Source: Anaerolineales bacterium (GTDB taxonomy: Bacteria; Chloroflexota; Anaerolineae; Anaerolineales; JABWBV01). Taken from it: DNA of 64,000 nucleotides. How positions within the stretch are numbered: the first letter of the stretch is position 1; every line of letters starts with the position of its first letter. This document shows positions 42,743 to 51,562 of the stretch, in pieces. The notes beneath the pieces are model-generated. The model was not told the DNA's origin, searched no databases, and saw nothing but the letters and a program-made list of their open reading frames with translations. The stretch lies in the NCBI GenBank assembly GCA_020634875.1, contig JACKAX010000010.1, positions 41,653 to 105,652 on the forward strand, written 5' to 3'. A program made the position numbers and the translations under genes.

Positions 42743-43758
42743 TTAAACGCATTTGCCTCACCCCCCGCGTCCACGGCGTGGGCGGCATGGTCTCTTTCCT
42801 CCATAAACTCACCGCGGGCTTGGAAGCCCGCGGCATTCAAACAACTGGCGAAATACGGAATACAGAGTTCGACGCTCTCCTCGTCATCGGCGGGACACGC
42901 GATCTTGTGGGAATCTGGCAAGCCAAACGGCGCGGCATCCCCATCATCCAACGCCTGGACGGGATGAACTGGCTCCATCGCAAACTAAAAACTGGTCTGA
43001 AGCACTGGTTCCGCGCGGAGTATGGCAACTGGCTGCTCAACCTGATCCGCACCCGGCTAGCAACAGGCATCGTTTATCAAAGCGAATTCTCTAAAACCTG
43101 GTGGGAGCGCGTCTATGGCCCAACTCCCGTCCCCAGTACCATCATCCACAATGGGGTTGACCTCACCCAATACACCCCCGATGGCCCTCACACTCGTCCC
43201 CCTGACTGCTATCGCGTACTCCTTGTTGAAGGCAGCCTACAAGGTGGTTACGAAATGGGCCTCGAAACTGCAGTCCAATTAACTCAATTACTCATTAGGC
43301 ATGACAAATTGGCAATCGAATTGATGGTCGTCGGCAAAATCTCCCCCACTCTCGCCGCCGCCTGGGATGCCAAAGCTGGCTTTCCCATCACTTGGGGCGG
43401 CCTGGTTCCTCGCGAAAAAATCCCCGAATTGGACCGCTCTGCCCATCTGCTTTATTCCGCTGACCTAAACGCCGCGTGTCCCAATTCGGTCATTGAAGCG
43501 TTGGCTTGTGGGTTGCCTGTGCTTGCGTTTGATACGGGGGCATTGCTCGAACTGGTTCCATCCCGCGCGGGGCGGGTGGTTCCGTATGGGGGCGATCCCT
43601 GGCAGTTGAAACCACCGGATGTTTCGGCGTTAGCGGATGGGGCACGGGAAATCTTAGGGACAGGGAACGCCATGCGAAAAGTCGCCCGTACTCATGCAGA
43701 GGCGGCTTTCGGCTTGGATACGATGGTCCAAAAATATCTGGCGGTTTTCCAAGTCTAG
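42739..43758 (+). CDS. Glycosyltransferase family 4 (GT-B)
   Basis: A 339-residue GT-B glycosyltransferase: N-terminal GVGGMVSFLHKLTAGLEARG, and the donor-binding end PNSVIEALACGLPVLAFDTG, with the E-x7-E pattern beginning at VIEALACG. The HNGVDLTQYTPDGP segment is typical of the first Rossmann domain. Sugar and acceptor are unknown. It overlaps both neighbours by 4 bases: the upstream sandwich gene (same strand) and the convergent membrane-protein gene. Confidence 0.9.
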   Translation: MIKRICLTPRVHGVGGMVSFLHKLTAGLEARGIQTTGEIRNTEFDALLVIGGTRDLVGIWQAKRRGIPIIQRLDGMNWLHRKLKTGLKHWFRAEYGNWLLNLIRTRLATGIVYQSEFSKTWWERVYGPTPVPSTIIHNGVDLTQYTPDGPHTRPPDCYRVLLVEGSLQGGYEMGLETAVQLTQLLIRHDKLAIELMVVGKISPTLAAAWDAKAGFPITWGGLVPREKIPELDRSAHLLYSADLNAACPNSVIEALACGLPVLAFDTGALLELVPSRAGRVVPYGGDPWQLKPPDVSALADGAREILGTGNAMRKVARTHAEAAFGLDTMVQKYLAVFQV

Positions 43759-44249
43759 TGTATAAACCAATACGCCACGCTCACGGCAAGGGTCAAAGTT
43801 CCAACCAGACCCCACGTTCCCACCTTTTCGATCAGGCGGGCGAGCAAACCTAACCCGACCATTCCGCCAAAGGCATATCCGGCGAATTTTGCGCCCTCCA
43901 CAACACTCTGCCCCATTCCATCCGCCCAAAATCGAAGTATCTCCGCCCCGAACAGCCAGACCAACCCTATCAACCCCAATGGAATCAGAACCAACCAACC
44001 CCACTGCCCAAACGCATTAATTAACACCATCAACACCAAAATTCCCGTGGATACTGCTATCCCGCCGACAAGCCAGCGCATCCACTGATGCGTGGTCGGA
44101 TTATTTGAGGTAAGTCCCACCCAAAAAAAGAAGGCCATGCCCAGTATCAATGCAAAAAATGCTGCTACATCCAACCGGGCTAGTAACCGTGTCCACCGCA
44201 CGTTCCAGTCAGTTTTATTCGCCGGGTATAATATAGTTATCTCTTGCAT
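43755..44249 (-). CDS. Small hypothetical membrane protein
   Basis: A 164-residue protein with about four hydrophobic helices (FFALILGMAFFFWVGLT; WLVGGIAVSTGILVLMVLIN; GWLVLIPLGLIGLVWLF; the C-terminal LVGTLTLAVSVAYWF). No family recognised. It is convergent with, and overlaps, the glycosyltransferase gene at the stop codons. Confidence 0.6.
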   Translation of the reverse strand: MQEITILYPANKTDWNVRWTRLLARLDVAAFFALILGMAFFFWVGLTSNNPTTHQWMRWLVGGIAVSTGILVLMVLINAFGQWGWLVLIPLGLIGLVWLFGAEILRFWADGMGQSVVEGAKFAGYAFGGMVGLGLLARLIEKVGTWGLVGTLTLAVSVAYWFIH

Positions 44250-44392
44250 GGTTTTGCTCCTTTTTCTATCGTTCTCAATTCGATATTCTCAGTATAGCCT
44301 TGCATCTCCTCCCTCTCCGCTTCCAACCCGCCCCAAACCTGCCGAAAACCTGCCTTTCTGAAAAGTGGCGAGCGGCATATAACCAATAACAA

Positions 44393-47287
44393 ATGATCAC
44401 CCGCCCCGCCGTCCATCAGGCCCTCAAAGCCTGGCACAACACCCGCCGCCTGGGAGAACTGCCCCTCGCCCAAATTCCCCTCATCGAAGCGCACCGGCAG
44501 GAACACGGCTACCAACCGACCCCCACCGGGCGCGGCCTTGCGTTGCGGGAAATCATCCAACGCGCCCTCGACACCCTCAAACCCGATGGCGACCCCGACC
44601 CGCTCGAAAAACGTTGGCGTCCCTATCTCCTCCTCACCGAACGCTACCTCAACGGACGCAGCCCCGATTACTTGATCGAAATCCTCGGCATTGCTCGCAG
44701 CACCTTTGACCACACCCAAACCGACGCCCTCGAATCTCTCTCCGACCTCCTCCGTCAATGGGCACACGCCCCCACCCCCTCTCCTTCTCCCCTTTTCTCC
44801 TTATCTCCCCTTCCCCTCCCCCCCACCCCCTTCCTCGCCCCGCCCCGTCCCTCCTACGCCCTCATCGGACGTGACCCTTTCTTCCAACAATTCAAAACTT
44901 CCCTCCTCAACGGCGGCCACACCCTCGCGTTATACGGTCTGCCCGGCGTGGGCAAAACCGCCCTCACCGTCGCCCTCACCCACGACTCGGACTTGCGCTC
45001 CCGCTACCCGGACGGTGTCCTGTGGGCTGGCCTGGGCAACCACCCCAACCTCCTCGCCCTTCTTGGCATTTGGGGCACCGCCCTCGGCCTCACCGCCGAC
45101 GAACTGAGCAAACTCCCCAACCTCGACACCCGCGCCCGTGCCATCCACGCCGCGATTGGTCTCCGCCAAATGCTCCTCGTCATTGATGATGCCTGGGCCA
45201 GCGCCGACGCTCTCACCTTCAACCTCGGCGGCCCGCACTGTGCTACCGTTCTCACCACCCGCCTCCCCAAAGTTGCCCTCGACTTTGCCGGAGACCACAC
45301 CCACCTCCTCCCTGAACTCTCCGACGAAGACGGCCTCGCCCTCCTCGCCGAATTCGCCCCGCACATCCTCCCCGCCGAACCCGACGCGGCCCGTGCCCTC
45401 GTCCACGCCGCGGGCGGTCTGCCCCTCGCCATCACGTTGATGGGCCGCCACTTGCGCCAGGAAACGCACACCGGCCCGCCCCGCCGTCTCCGCACCGCCC
45501 TCGAACGCCTGCAAACCACCGAAACCCGTCTCCGCCTCACCCAACCCGCCTCCCCCCTCGATCACCAGCCCAGCCTTTCCGCGGAAGTCCCTCTCTCGCT
45601 CCTGACTGTCATCGCCATCAGCACCGAGACCCTCCCCGAAGAAACCCGCCGCGCCTTCAATGCCCTCTCGATCTTCCCCCCTAAACCCAACACCTTCAGC
45701 GAAGAAGCGGCCCTCACCGTGTGTTCCGCTGTGACCCCCGCGCCCCTCATTGCCCTGGATAGTCTCGTGGATGGTGGCCTTGTCGAATACCTCCCCTCTG
45801 ACCGTTACACCCTTCACCCCATCCTCGCCGAATTTGCCCACCTGGAACTTGCAGAAACCCTCACCCTCGCGGCCACCGTCGCCGAACATTTCACCCACTT
45901 TTTCCTCCGCACCCTCCCCGACGACCTCGAACCCGACGCGGAAAACCTCCTCGCGGCCCTCACGCTCGCCGACACCCTTCCTCTCCCCGATGACTTGATC
46001 CGGGGCGCGAACGCCTTCTGTCCCTATCTGGAAACCCGCGGCCTCTACACCCTCGCCGAACATCACCTGACCCGCGCGGAGGCCGTTGCCCGCCAATCGC
46101 CTGACTCCGAACCTCTGCTCGCGACCCTGAACAATCTTGGGCGCATCGCCCAACGTCAGGGTAATTATCCCCGCGCGGAAGCGTGTTACCGCGAGGCGTT
46201 GGCACTTACGGACGGGGGTGTGGTGTCCTCTCTGCGAAGTGCGATTCTGCAAGGGTTGGGGCTAGTCGCCCTCAGCCGCGGGGAGTTTGCTCAGGCGGGG
46301 GAGTACTTAAATGAAAGCCTCGTGGTTGCCCGCGCGGAGGGGAATGCTACGGTGGTGAGCGCGGTACTTTCTAATTTAGGCGCGTTACATTTCAATCGCG
46401 GGGAATATGATCGGGCGGGAGAATTATTTCAAGAAGGTTTAGTGGAAGCACGCAAAGCTAGTTTGCAACAGCAAACGAACGCGTTGTTGACAAATTTGGG
46501 CGTTTTGTCCGCCCGGCGCGGGGATTTGGGGCAGGCGCAAGCGTTTTTTGAGGAAGCGCTGGAGTTGGCGCGCCAATTGGGGCAACGGAGCCACACGAGT
46601 TATTTGTTAACCAACCTGGGGACCCTCGCCAGCGAACGGGGGGAACAGGCAACGGCGGTGGCGTATTTTCAAGAAGGGTTGAAACTCGCCCGCGAAATGG
46701 GGCAACGCGACCGGGTTGGGCATCTGCTGGCGAACCTGGGCGCGCTGGCGACGAAAGAGAAAGATTACGCGCGGGCGGAGGAATACTTAACGGAAAGTCT
46801 CTCCCTTTCGCGGGAAATCGGGCATCGGCAGAATTTGATTTTGGCGCTGACGAATTTGAGCGGTTTGCGGATGTCACGGGAAACTTATTCTGAGGCCTTG
46901 CCATTTTTGGAAGAGGCGATGGCGCTGGCTCGTGAGATCGGGCAAGTGGGGTACATCAGTTCGATTGAGTTGGAGTTTGGACGTTTTTATCTGGGGCTGG
47001 CAAATTACGAGGACGCGGAAAAGGCTTATGAGGAAGGTTTAGCGCTCGCCCGGCAGTTGGGAACACTAGCGGGGGTCGGACGGGCGTTGTTTGGGTTGGC
47101 GCGTGTGGCTTTCGCCCGCGGGGAAAAAGGCCGGGCGGTGGAACTCGCACAGGAGAGCGTGGAGACCTATCAGAAGATTGGACATTATCGGGAAAACATT
47201 GTGCGCGTCTGGGTAAAAGAAGCTGGATTAGAGATGGGACAAGGGGTAGAAAACGTTTCGCCACCTCATCTTGTTGACGATTTCTAA
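44393..47287 (+). CDS. STAND ATPase (NB-ARC/AfsR-like) with TPR array
   Basis: A 964-residue STAND protein. Residues 1-122 are a helical, HTH-like domain shared with the 7TM-GAF protein. A Pro/Ser linker (about 124-152) leads to the NTPase, with Walker A GLPGVGKTAL near 181, Walker B LLVIDDAW near 260, a sensor-like VLTTR and the GLPLAI/ARC motif. From about 545 to the end are roughly ten tetratricopeptide repeats (A-x-x-x-x-x-A-L, LTNLGTLASERG and so on). Such proteins act as inducible switches in regulation or defence. Codon choice changes abruptly near 46.15 kb from C-ending to G-ending. No SD is seen. Confidence 0.85.
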   Translation: MITRPAVHQALKAWHNTRRLGELPLAQIPLIEAHRQEHGYQPTPTGRGLALREIIQRALDTLKPDGDPDPLEKRWRPYLLLTERYLNGRSPDYLIEILGIARSTFDHTQTDALESLSDLLRQWAHAPTPSPSPLFSLSPLPLPPTPFLAPPRPSYALIGRDPFFQQFKTSLLNGGHTLALYGLPGVGKTALTVALTHDSDLRSRYPDGVLWAGLGNHPNLLALLGIWGTALGLTADELSKLPNLDTRARAIHAAIGLRQMLLVIDDAWASADALTFNLGGPHCATVLTTRLPKVALDFAGDHTHLLPELSDEDGLALLAEFAPHILPAEPDAARALVHAAGGLPLAITLMGRHLRQETHTGPPRRLRTALERLQTTETRLRLTQPASPLDHQPSLSAEVPLSLLTVIAISTETLPEETRRAFNALSIFPPKPNTFSEEAALTVCSAVTPAPLIALDSLVDGGLVEYLPSDRYTLHPILAEFAHLELAETLTLAATVAEHFTHFFLRTLPDDLEPDAENLLAALTLADTLPLPDDLIRGANAFCPYLETRGLYTLAEHHLTRAEAVARQSPDSEPLLATLNNLGRIAQRQGNYPRAEACYREALALTDGGVVSSLRSAILQGLGLVALSRGEFAQAGEYLNESLVVARAEGNATVVSAVLSNLGALHFNRGEYDRAGELFQEGLVEARKASLQQQTNALLTNLGVLSARRGDLGQAQAFFEEALELARQLGQRSHTSYLLTNLGTLASERGEQATAVAYFQEGLKLAREMGQRDRVGHLLANLGALATKEKDYARAEEYLTESLSLSREIGHRQNLILALTNLSGLRMSRETYSEALPFLEEAMALAREIGQVGYISSIELEFGRFYLGLANYEDAEKAYEEGLALARQLGTLAGVGRALFGLARVAFARGEKGRAVELAQESVETYQKIGHYRENIVRVWVKEAGLEMGQGVENVSPPHLVDDF

Positions 47288-47303
47288 GCATATATGGTAT
47301 TAT
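47274..47303 (+). promoter_or_regulatory. Promoter of the infC-rpmI-rplT operon
   Basis: -35 TTGACG (47274-47279), 18-base spacer, -10 TATTAT (47298-47303). The -35 box lies inside the end of the STAND gene. The predicted start near 47310 gives a ~190-base leader. Confidence 0.7.
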
Positions 47304-47318
47304 GCGGCGCGCTTGAAT

Positions 47319-47480
47319 TCGGGCTGTTTACAGCCCGATTTGTTTCATAACCGTAACGACCAGACTGAGAAAAAAACTTCCCGAAAAAGGGGATAGCCAT
47401 CCCATTTTTACCCTTTTTTCGGGCTGATCTTTCCCCTGAGAAGTTACCAAAAACCAATTGTTGGAGGACTCCTCCAATTA
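47319..47480 (+). promoter_or_regulatory. Structured leader of infC
   Basis: Three hairpins: TCGGGCTG-TTTA-CAGCCCGA (47319-47338); CCCGAAAAAGGG (47380-47391) with CCCTTTTTTCGGG (47411-47423); and TTGGAGG-ACT-CCTCCAA (47461-47477) directly before the SD. This fits autoregulation of the IF3/L35/L20 operon, but the mechanism is inference. Confidence 0.55.
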
Positions 47481-47496
47481 AGGAGAAAACGATCGC

Positions 47497-48045
47497 TTGG
47501 AGAGCCGAAAAGATTCAATAGATATTTCTGAAAGTTACCGCATCAATAACCAGATTCGCGTAAAAGAAGTGCGCTTGATTGGCGCCGCCAATGAAAACCT
47601 CGGTGTGGTTTCCATCGAAGAGGCTCGTCGGTTGGCCCAGGTTGCCGAACTCGATCTGGTTGAAGTTGCCCCGAACGCAAATCCCCCTGTTTGCCGTATT
47701 CTCGATTTCGGGAAATTCGTTTACGAACGCACGAAAAAAGAACGTGAGGCCCGGAAGTCTCAGACGAAGATCGAAATTAAAGAGATTCGTCTGCGCCCCA
47801 AAACCACCGGACACCACCGCAGTTTCAAAGTGCGCGATGCCCGTAAATGGTTAGAAGAAGGCAAAAAAGTCAAAGTTCGGATTCGTTTCCGAGGACGTGA
47901 AATTCATTACCCTGAAATTGCCCTCGAAGATCTGAAAGAAATTGCCGAAGAACTCTCGGATGTCTCCATGATCGAACATGCCCCTTCTATCGAAGGGCGG
48001 ACGATGCTTATGGTGCTTGCACCTGACAAAGGCAAGAAAAAGTAA
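47497..48045 (+). CDS. infC: Translation initiation factor IF-3
   Basis: A 182-residue IF-3, which keeps 30S subunits apart from 50S and proofreads the start codon. N-domain NNQIRVKEVRLIGANEN, C-domain EIRLRPKTTGHHRSFKV and RFRGREIHYPE are diagnostic. The start is TTG at 47497, 11 bases after AGGAG (47481-47485). In many bacteria infC uses a non-ATG start so that IF-3 limits its own synthesis; the rare start here fits that. It is the first gene of infC-rpmI-rplT. Confidence 0.96.
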   Translation: MESRKDSIDISESYRINNQIRVKEVRLIGAANENLGVVSIEEARRLAQVAELDLVEVAPNANPPVCRILDFGKFVYERTKKEREARKSQTKIEIKEIRLRPKTTGHHRSFKVRDARKWLEEGKKVKVRIRFRGREIHYPEIALEDLKEIAEELSDVSMIEHAPSIEGRTMLMVLAPDKGKKK

Positions 48046-48081
48046 CTTCGTTCTCCAATTCCAACAGTAGATAAGAAATAG

Positions 48082-48110
48082 CCGCGGATCTACTTGATCC
48101 GCGGACTTTT
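48082..48110 (+). terminator. Terminator/attenuator between infC and rpmI
   Basis: CCGCGGATC (48082-48090), loop TACTT, GATCCGCGG (48096-48104), then ACTTTT. It could set the infC to ribosomal-protein ratio. Confidence 0.75.
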
Positions 48111-48130
48111 GTGTAAAAGGAGTGTTTGTC

Positions 48131-48376
48131 GTGACAAGAAAACAACGAACCGGAAAAATCAAACTGAAGTCCCATAAAGCCACCGTCAAGCGGTTTCGCG
48201 TGACCGGCTCGGGCAAACTGGTGCGAACCAAAATTGGCAAAGGCCACTTGCGCCGCAATACTGCCAAACGGAACAAGGCCCTCTTCTCCGAGATGCTCGA
48301 AGTGAAGGGAACCGGGATCATCAAACGTGTTCACCGCCTGGCCCCGTATTTGAAAAAATACAAAGCCAAACCCTAA
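48131..48376 (+). CDS. rpmI: 50S ribosomal protein L35
   Basis: An 81-residue L35, longer than the usual 64-66 residues. The N-terminal KLKSHKATVKRFRVTGSGK is diagnostic. The extra length is at both ends (MTRKQRTGKI, and the C-terminal VHRLAPYLKKYKAKP). GTG 48131 is chosen because GGAG (48119-48122) lies 8 bases before it; the GTG at 48122 overlaps that SD. It sits between two structured leaders. Confidence 0.92.
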   Translation: MTRKQRTGKIKLKSHKATVKRFRVTGSGKLVRTKIGKGHLRRNTAKRNKALFSEMLEVKGTGIIKRVHRLAPYLKKYKAKP

Positions 48377-48494
48377 CCGTCGCACTAAACATCATTTCAA
48401 CCTGGGGTCTGACGGCCCCACAGTTGCAGCCGTTGGGTGTTTATAACGAGATACGTAAAGTGTCTGACGCCCAGGGGTTTGCAGGAGGTAAATT
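48377..48494 (+). promoter_or_regulatory. Structured spacer before rplT (possible L20-binding leader)
   Basis: 118 bases with CCTGGG (48401-48406) able to pair with CCCAGG (48470-48475), a direct repeat GTCTGACG (48407-48414 and 48462-48469), and an AGGAGG SD just before rplT. L20 represses its own operon in several bacteria by binding an rRNA-like leader; this spacer is a candidate. Confidence 0.45.
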
Positions 48495-48839
48495 ATGGCT
48501 CGTGTAAAAACTGGTTTTACTCGCCACCGCCGGCACAAGAAAATATTGAAGCTTACCAAAGGCCAATTTGGCACCCGGTCAAAATTGATCCGCCGTGCCA
48601 ATGAAGCGATGCTGAAAAGCCTCTGGTATTCCTACCGCGACCGCCGCACTCGCAAACGTGAACTGCGTGCGTTGTGGATCAGCCGCATCAACGCGGCCGC
48701 TCGGCGAAATGGCACCACTTACAGCCGCCTGATTAGCGCCCTCAAAAAAGCAGACATCAGCCTCAACCGCAAAATGTTAGCCGACCTTGCCGTGCGCGAT
48801 CCAGAAGCCTTTACCGCTGTCGTCAACGCTGCGATTTAA
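48495..48839 (+). CDS. rplT: 50S ribosomal protein L20
   Basis: A 114-residue L20, the usual length. [19 protein letters not shown] and [20 protein letters not shown] match the family; it is an early rRNA-folding protein of the 50S subunit. AGGAGG is 5-8 bases upstream of the ATG. A terminator follows. Confidence 0.97.
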   Translation: MARVKTGFTRHRRHKKILKLTKGQFGTRSKLIRRANEAMLKSLWYSYRDRRTRKRELRALWISRINAAARRNGTTYSRLISALKKADISLNRKMLADLAVRDPEAFTAVVNAAI

Positions 48840-48863
48840 ACACACTCCCACGCACATTTCCAA

Positions 48864-48890
48864 ACAGGGCCACCCGGCCCTGTTTTGTTT
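48864..48890 (+). terminator. Terminator of the ribosomal operon
   Basis: ACAGGGCC-ACCC-GGCCCTGT (48864-48883) and a T-rich tail. A TATAAT at 48896-48901 just after it could be the -10 of the macro-domain gene. Confidence 0.8.
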
Positions 48891-48928
48891 TAATATATAA
48901 TACGTCCACCCTATCTTTGGATGAAAAA

Positions 48929-49489
48929 ATGACAACTCTCCTCACCCACACCTTCCCTTCCGGTCAAACCCTCGAACTCGTCCAAAGCGATATCACTCAG
49001 GAGTACGTAGACGCCATCGTCAACGCTGCAAATGAATATTTGCGGCACGGCGGTGGCGTCGCCGCGGCCATTGCCCGGAAAGGGGGACACGTCGTGGACG
49101 AAGAAAGCCGCACGTGGGTAAAACAACACGGCCCGGTGCCGCACGACCGGCCCGCGTACACTTCCGGGGGCAACCTCCCTGCCCGATACATCATCCATGC
49201 CGTTGGCCCAGTGTGGGGGAGTGGAGACGAAGATCGCAAACTGCAAGCCGCCGTCCGCGGTTCCCTCCAACGCGCCGAAGAACTCCGCCTCACCTCCCTC
49301 GCCTTCCCCGCCATTTCCACCGGCATCTTCGGCTTCCCCAAAGACCGTGCTGCCCGCCTTATTTACCAAACCATTGAAGCATACTTCGCTGATAACCCGC
49401 ACTCTGGTCTGAAACTCGTTCGTCTCACGCTTTTTGACACCCCCACCCTCAACGCCTTCACGCGAGTTTTCCACACCATTTTCTCCTAA
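48929..49489 (+). CDS. Macro-domain protein (ADP-ribose binding)
   Basis: A 186-residue macro domain. The ligand loops are intact: VDAIVNAANEYLRHGGGVAAAI, GNLPARYIIHAVGPVW and FPAISTGIFGFP. These bind ADP-ribose and in many bacteria remove ADP-ribose from proteins or O-acetyl-ADP-ribose. The ATG at 48929 is used; a TTG at 48917 has no better SD. It runs into the rRNA methyltransferase region with no terminator. Confidence 0.9.
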   Translation: MTTLLTHTFPSGQTLELVQSDITQEYVDAIVNAANEYLRHGGGVAAAIARKGGHVVDEESRTWVKQHGPVPHDRPAYTSGGNLPARYIIHAVGPVWGSGDEDRKLQAAVRGSLQRAEELRLTSLAFPAISTGIFGFPKDRAARLIYQTIEAYFADNPHSGLKLVRLTLFDTPTLNAFTRVFHTIFS

Positions 49490-49493
49490 AAGT

Positions 49494-49538
49494 AATACGC
49501 TTCACTTATCACTTAATACTTATTACTCATTACTTCTC
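49494..49538. repeat. CTTATCACTTAATACTTATTACTCATTAC repeat arm
   Basis: A single-sided copy of the ACTTATCACT repeat family, placed just before the methyltransferase start; no complementary arm is near. An upstream in-frame ATG at 49434 would translate it, so it is not the start. Confidence 0.6.
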
Positions 49539-50315
49539 GTGCTCACCTCCCCCAAAAACCCCACCATTCAGCATATCCGTGACTTGCAAGCCCGCCCCCG
49601 TGCCCGCCGTGAACATGGCGAATTTGTCGTCGAAGGTGTCCGTCTGGTGGAAGAAGCCCTGGCCGCGCGACTTACCCCGCATACCCTCCTCTACACTCCC
49701 GACGTGGGACCCCGCGGCGAAACTATCCTCGCGGGTTTCCGTACCCTGGGCGTTGAAGCCACCCCTGTCAGTGACGCGGTCATGCAAGCCGCCAGCGACA
49801 CCCAAACCCCCCAGGGTCTCCTCGCCGTCCTCCCGATCCAACCCCGCCCGTTGCCCCCCGCCCCAAATTTTGTCCTGATTCTCGACGGGGTGCGTGACCC
49901 TGGCAACCTCGGCACCATCCTCCGCACCGCCGCCGCCGCTGGCGTTGACGCCTTCCTCCTCCCCCCCGAAACCGCCGACCCCTACGCCCCCAAAGTCATC
50001 CGCGCCGGAATGGGTGCCCACTTCCGCCTCTCTATCCACACCCTATCTTGGAACGAAATCCAAACCGTCACCCGTCCCCTGTCCGTTTTCCTCGCTGACG
50101 CGCGGGGCGAGAAAACCTACACCGAAACTGACTTCACGCGGCCGCTCGCCCTCATCATCGGCGGGGAAGCGCACGGAGCAGACGCCGCCCTCCAAACATT
50201 GCACCCCACCTCGCTCCGCATCCCCATGCCTGGCAACACAGAATCGCTCAACGCCGCGATCGCTGCGGGGATTTTGATGTTTGAAGTGGTGCGGCAGCGT
50301 GGACATGCCTCCTAA
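49539..50315 (+). CDS. SpoU/TrmH-family RNA 2'-O-ribose methyltransferase
   Basis: A 258-residue SPOUT enzyme starting VLTSPKNPTIQHIRDLQ, as in the TrmH/YsgA-like rRNA methyltransferases. The knotted SAM site is visible: ILDGVRDPGNLGTILRTA, LIIGGEAHGA, RIPMPGNTESLNAAIAAGI. These are the three classic SpoU motifs. The GTG at 49539 is chosen because the family begins at ITSPxNP and everything upstream is repeat. It is followed six bases later by DUF711. Confidence 0.92.
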   Translation: MLTSPKNPTIQHIRDLQARPRARREHGEFVVEGVRLVEEALAARLTPHTLLYTPDVGPRGETILAGFRTLGVEATPVSDAVMQAASDTQTPQGLLAVLPIQPRPLPPAPNFVLILDGVRDPGNLGTILRTAAAAGVDAFLLPPETADPYAPKVIRAGMGAHFRLSIHTLSWNEIQTVTRPLSVFLADARGEKTYTETDFTRPLALIIGGEAHGADAALQTLHPTSLRIPMPGNTESLNAAIAAGILMFEVVRQRGHAS

Positions 50316-50320
50316 TTGCC

Positions 50321-51532
50321 ATGAAACTCCGAACGATTACCACCTTTCTCAACCCCAGTTGGCCTCTCGACACCAATTTATTATCCCGCGCTGGAAAATT
50401 CCGCGCAGACGCGGAAAACGCCTTTACCCAGGCCGGATACGAAGTTCAAACCACCCGTCTCGCGACGATTCCGTTCCCCCAACTTTTATCCACTCCCGAT
50501 CTGCCCGAGGCCCTGACGTTTGCCCAAACTCTCGAAAACGCCACCCGCGCCCAGGGATTTGGTTACCTCAGCATTGGGGCGGTTTCTCCGGATCATTTGC
50601 CGTACTTTTCTCTGCTCCCCCACATTTTTCAAGCCACCGACAACGTCTCCGCCTCCGGGGTGATAGCGGATGCAAATGGGTTGTCATTGCCCGCTATCCG
50701 TGCCGCGGCGGAGGTGATCCACGTGTGTGTGGCGCACGATCCGAACGGGTTTGGTAATTTCTTCTTCACCGCGAGTGCGAATGTGCCGCCGGGCGGGCCA
50801 TTTTTCCCGTCGGGGTATCACGGCGGGGGCGGGCCAGCGTTTGCGTTGGGGACGGAGGCGGCAGACCTTGCGGTAACGGCGTTTTCCGGGGCGCGGACGC
50901 TGGCGGAGGCGCGGCAGAACCTGATCGAGGCAATGGAAGCCCACGCACGCAAGTTGGTAGAAGTTGCGGAGAAATTATCCGCCGCACATGGGTTTCGGTT
51001 TGGGGGAATTGATTTTACGCTTGCGCCGTTTCCCGAAGAAGCCCTCTCGATTGGAACGGCGCTTGAGCGGTTGGGTTTGCCCGGATTGGGGTTGCACGGT
51101 TCGACAGCAGCGGCGGCGTTTTTAGTAGACACGCTCGAACGGGCACAGTTTCCCCGTGCGGGGTTCAACGGGTTGATGTTGCCGGTGTTGGAAGATGCCA
51201 CCCTCGCCGCGCGGGCCGCGGACGGCAGACTGACCGTAACCGATCTTTTGCTGATGTCCACCGTGTGCGGGACCGGGCTGGACACCGTCCCCCTGCCTGG
51301 GGACATCACCCCCGAGCAAATCGCCGCGATTTTGTTGGATGTGGGGGCGTTGTCCCTTCGCTTGAGGAAACCGCTCACCGCGCGGTTGGTGCCGATCCCT
51401 GGCAAAAAGGCTGGGGATGCGATCGCATTTGATTTTCCGTATTTCGCCGATAGTCGGGTGATGGGGGTGAGGGCGGGGCGTTTGAGTGGGTTGTTCGCGG
51501 GGGATGAGGTGTTGCCGTTGAAGGCGCGATAA
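50321..51532 (+). CDS. DUF711 family protein
   Basis: A 403-residue protein of the DUF711/UPF0210 family, whose function is not established. Key residues are in GYLSIGAVSPDHLPYFSL, FNGLMLPVLEDATLAARA and LLMSTVCGTGLDTVPLPGD, matching the family's conserved blocks. No membrane helices. It is the last gene of the macro-domain/methyltransferase run; a bidirectional terminator follows. Confidence 0.8.
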   Translation: MKLRTITTFLNPSWPLDTNLLSRAGKFRADAENAFTQAGYEVQTTRLATIPFPQLLSTPDLPEALTFAQTLENATRAQGFGYLSIGAVSPDHLPYFSLLPHIFQATDNVSASGVIADANGLSLPAIRAAAEVIHVCVAHDPNGFGNFFFTASANVPPGGPFFPSGYHGGGGPAFALGTEAADLAVTAFSGARTLAEARQNLIEAMEAHARKLVEVAEKLSAAHGFRFGGIDFTLAPFPEEALSIGTALERLGLPGLGLHGSTAAAAFLVDTLERAQFPRAGFNGLMLPVLEDATLAARAADGRLTVTDLLLMSTVCGTGLDTVPLPGDITPEQIAAILLDVGALSLRLRKPLTARLVPIPGKKAGDAIAFDFPYFADSRVMGVRAGRLSGLFAGDEVLPLKAR

Positions 51533-51561
51533 AAAAAGCCCTGGTTTTCCAGGGCTTTTTT
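51532..51561. terminator. Bidirectional terminator
   Basis: AAAAAAGCCCTGG-TTTT-CCAGGGCTTTTTT between convergent genes. Confidence 0.93.
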
Positions 51562-51562
51562 G

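Noticed and set aside
47492..47494. ATC start codon for infC
   Set aside because: It is not in frame with the IF-3 sequence; TTG 47497 is in frame with an SD upstream.
49434..49538. Upstream ATG for the SpoU methyltransferase
   Set aside because: It would translate the end of the macro-domain gene and the ACTTATCACT repeat; the family begins at the GTG at 49539.
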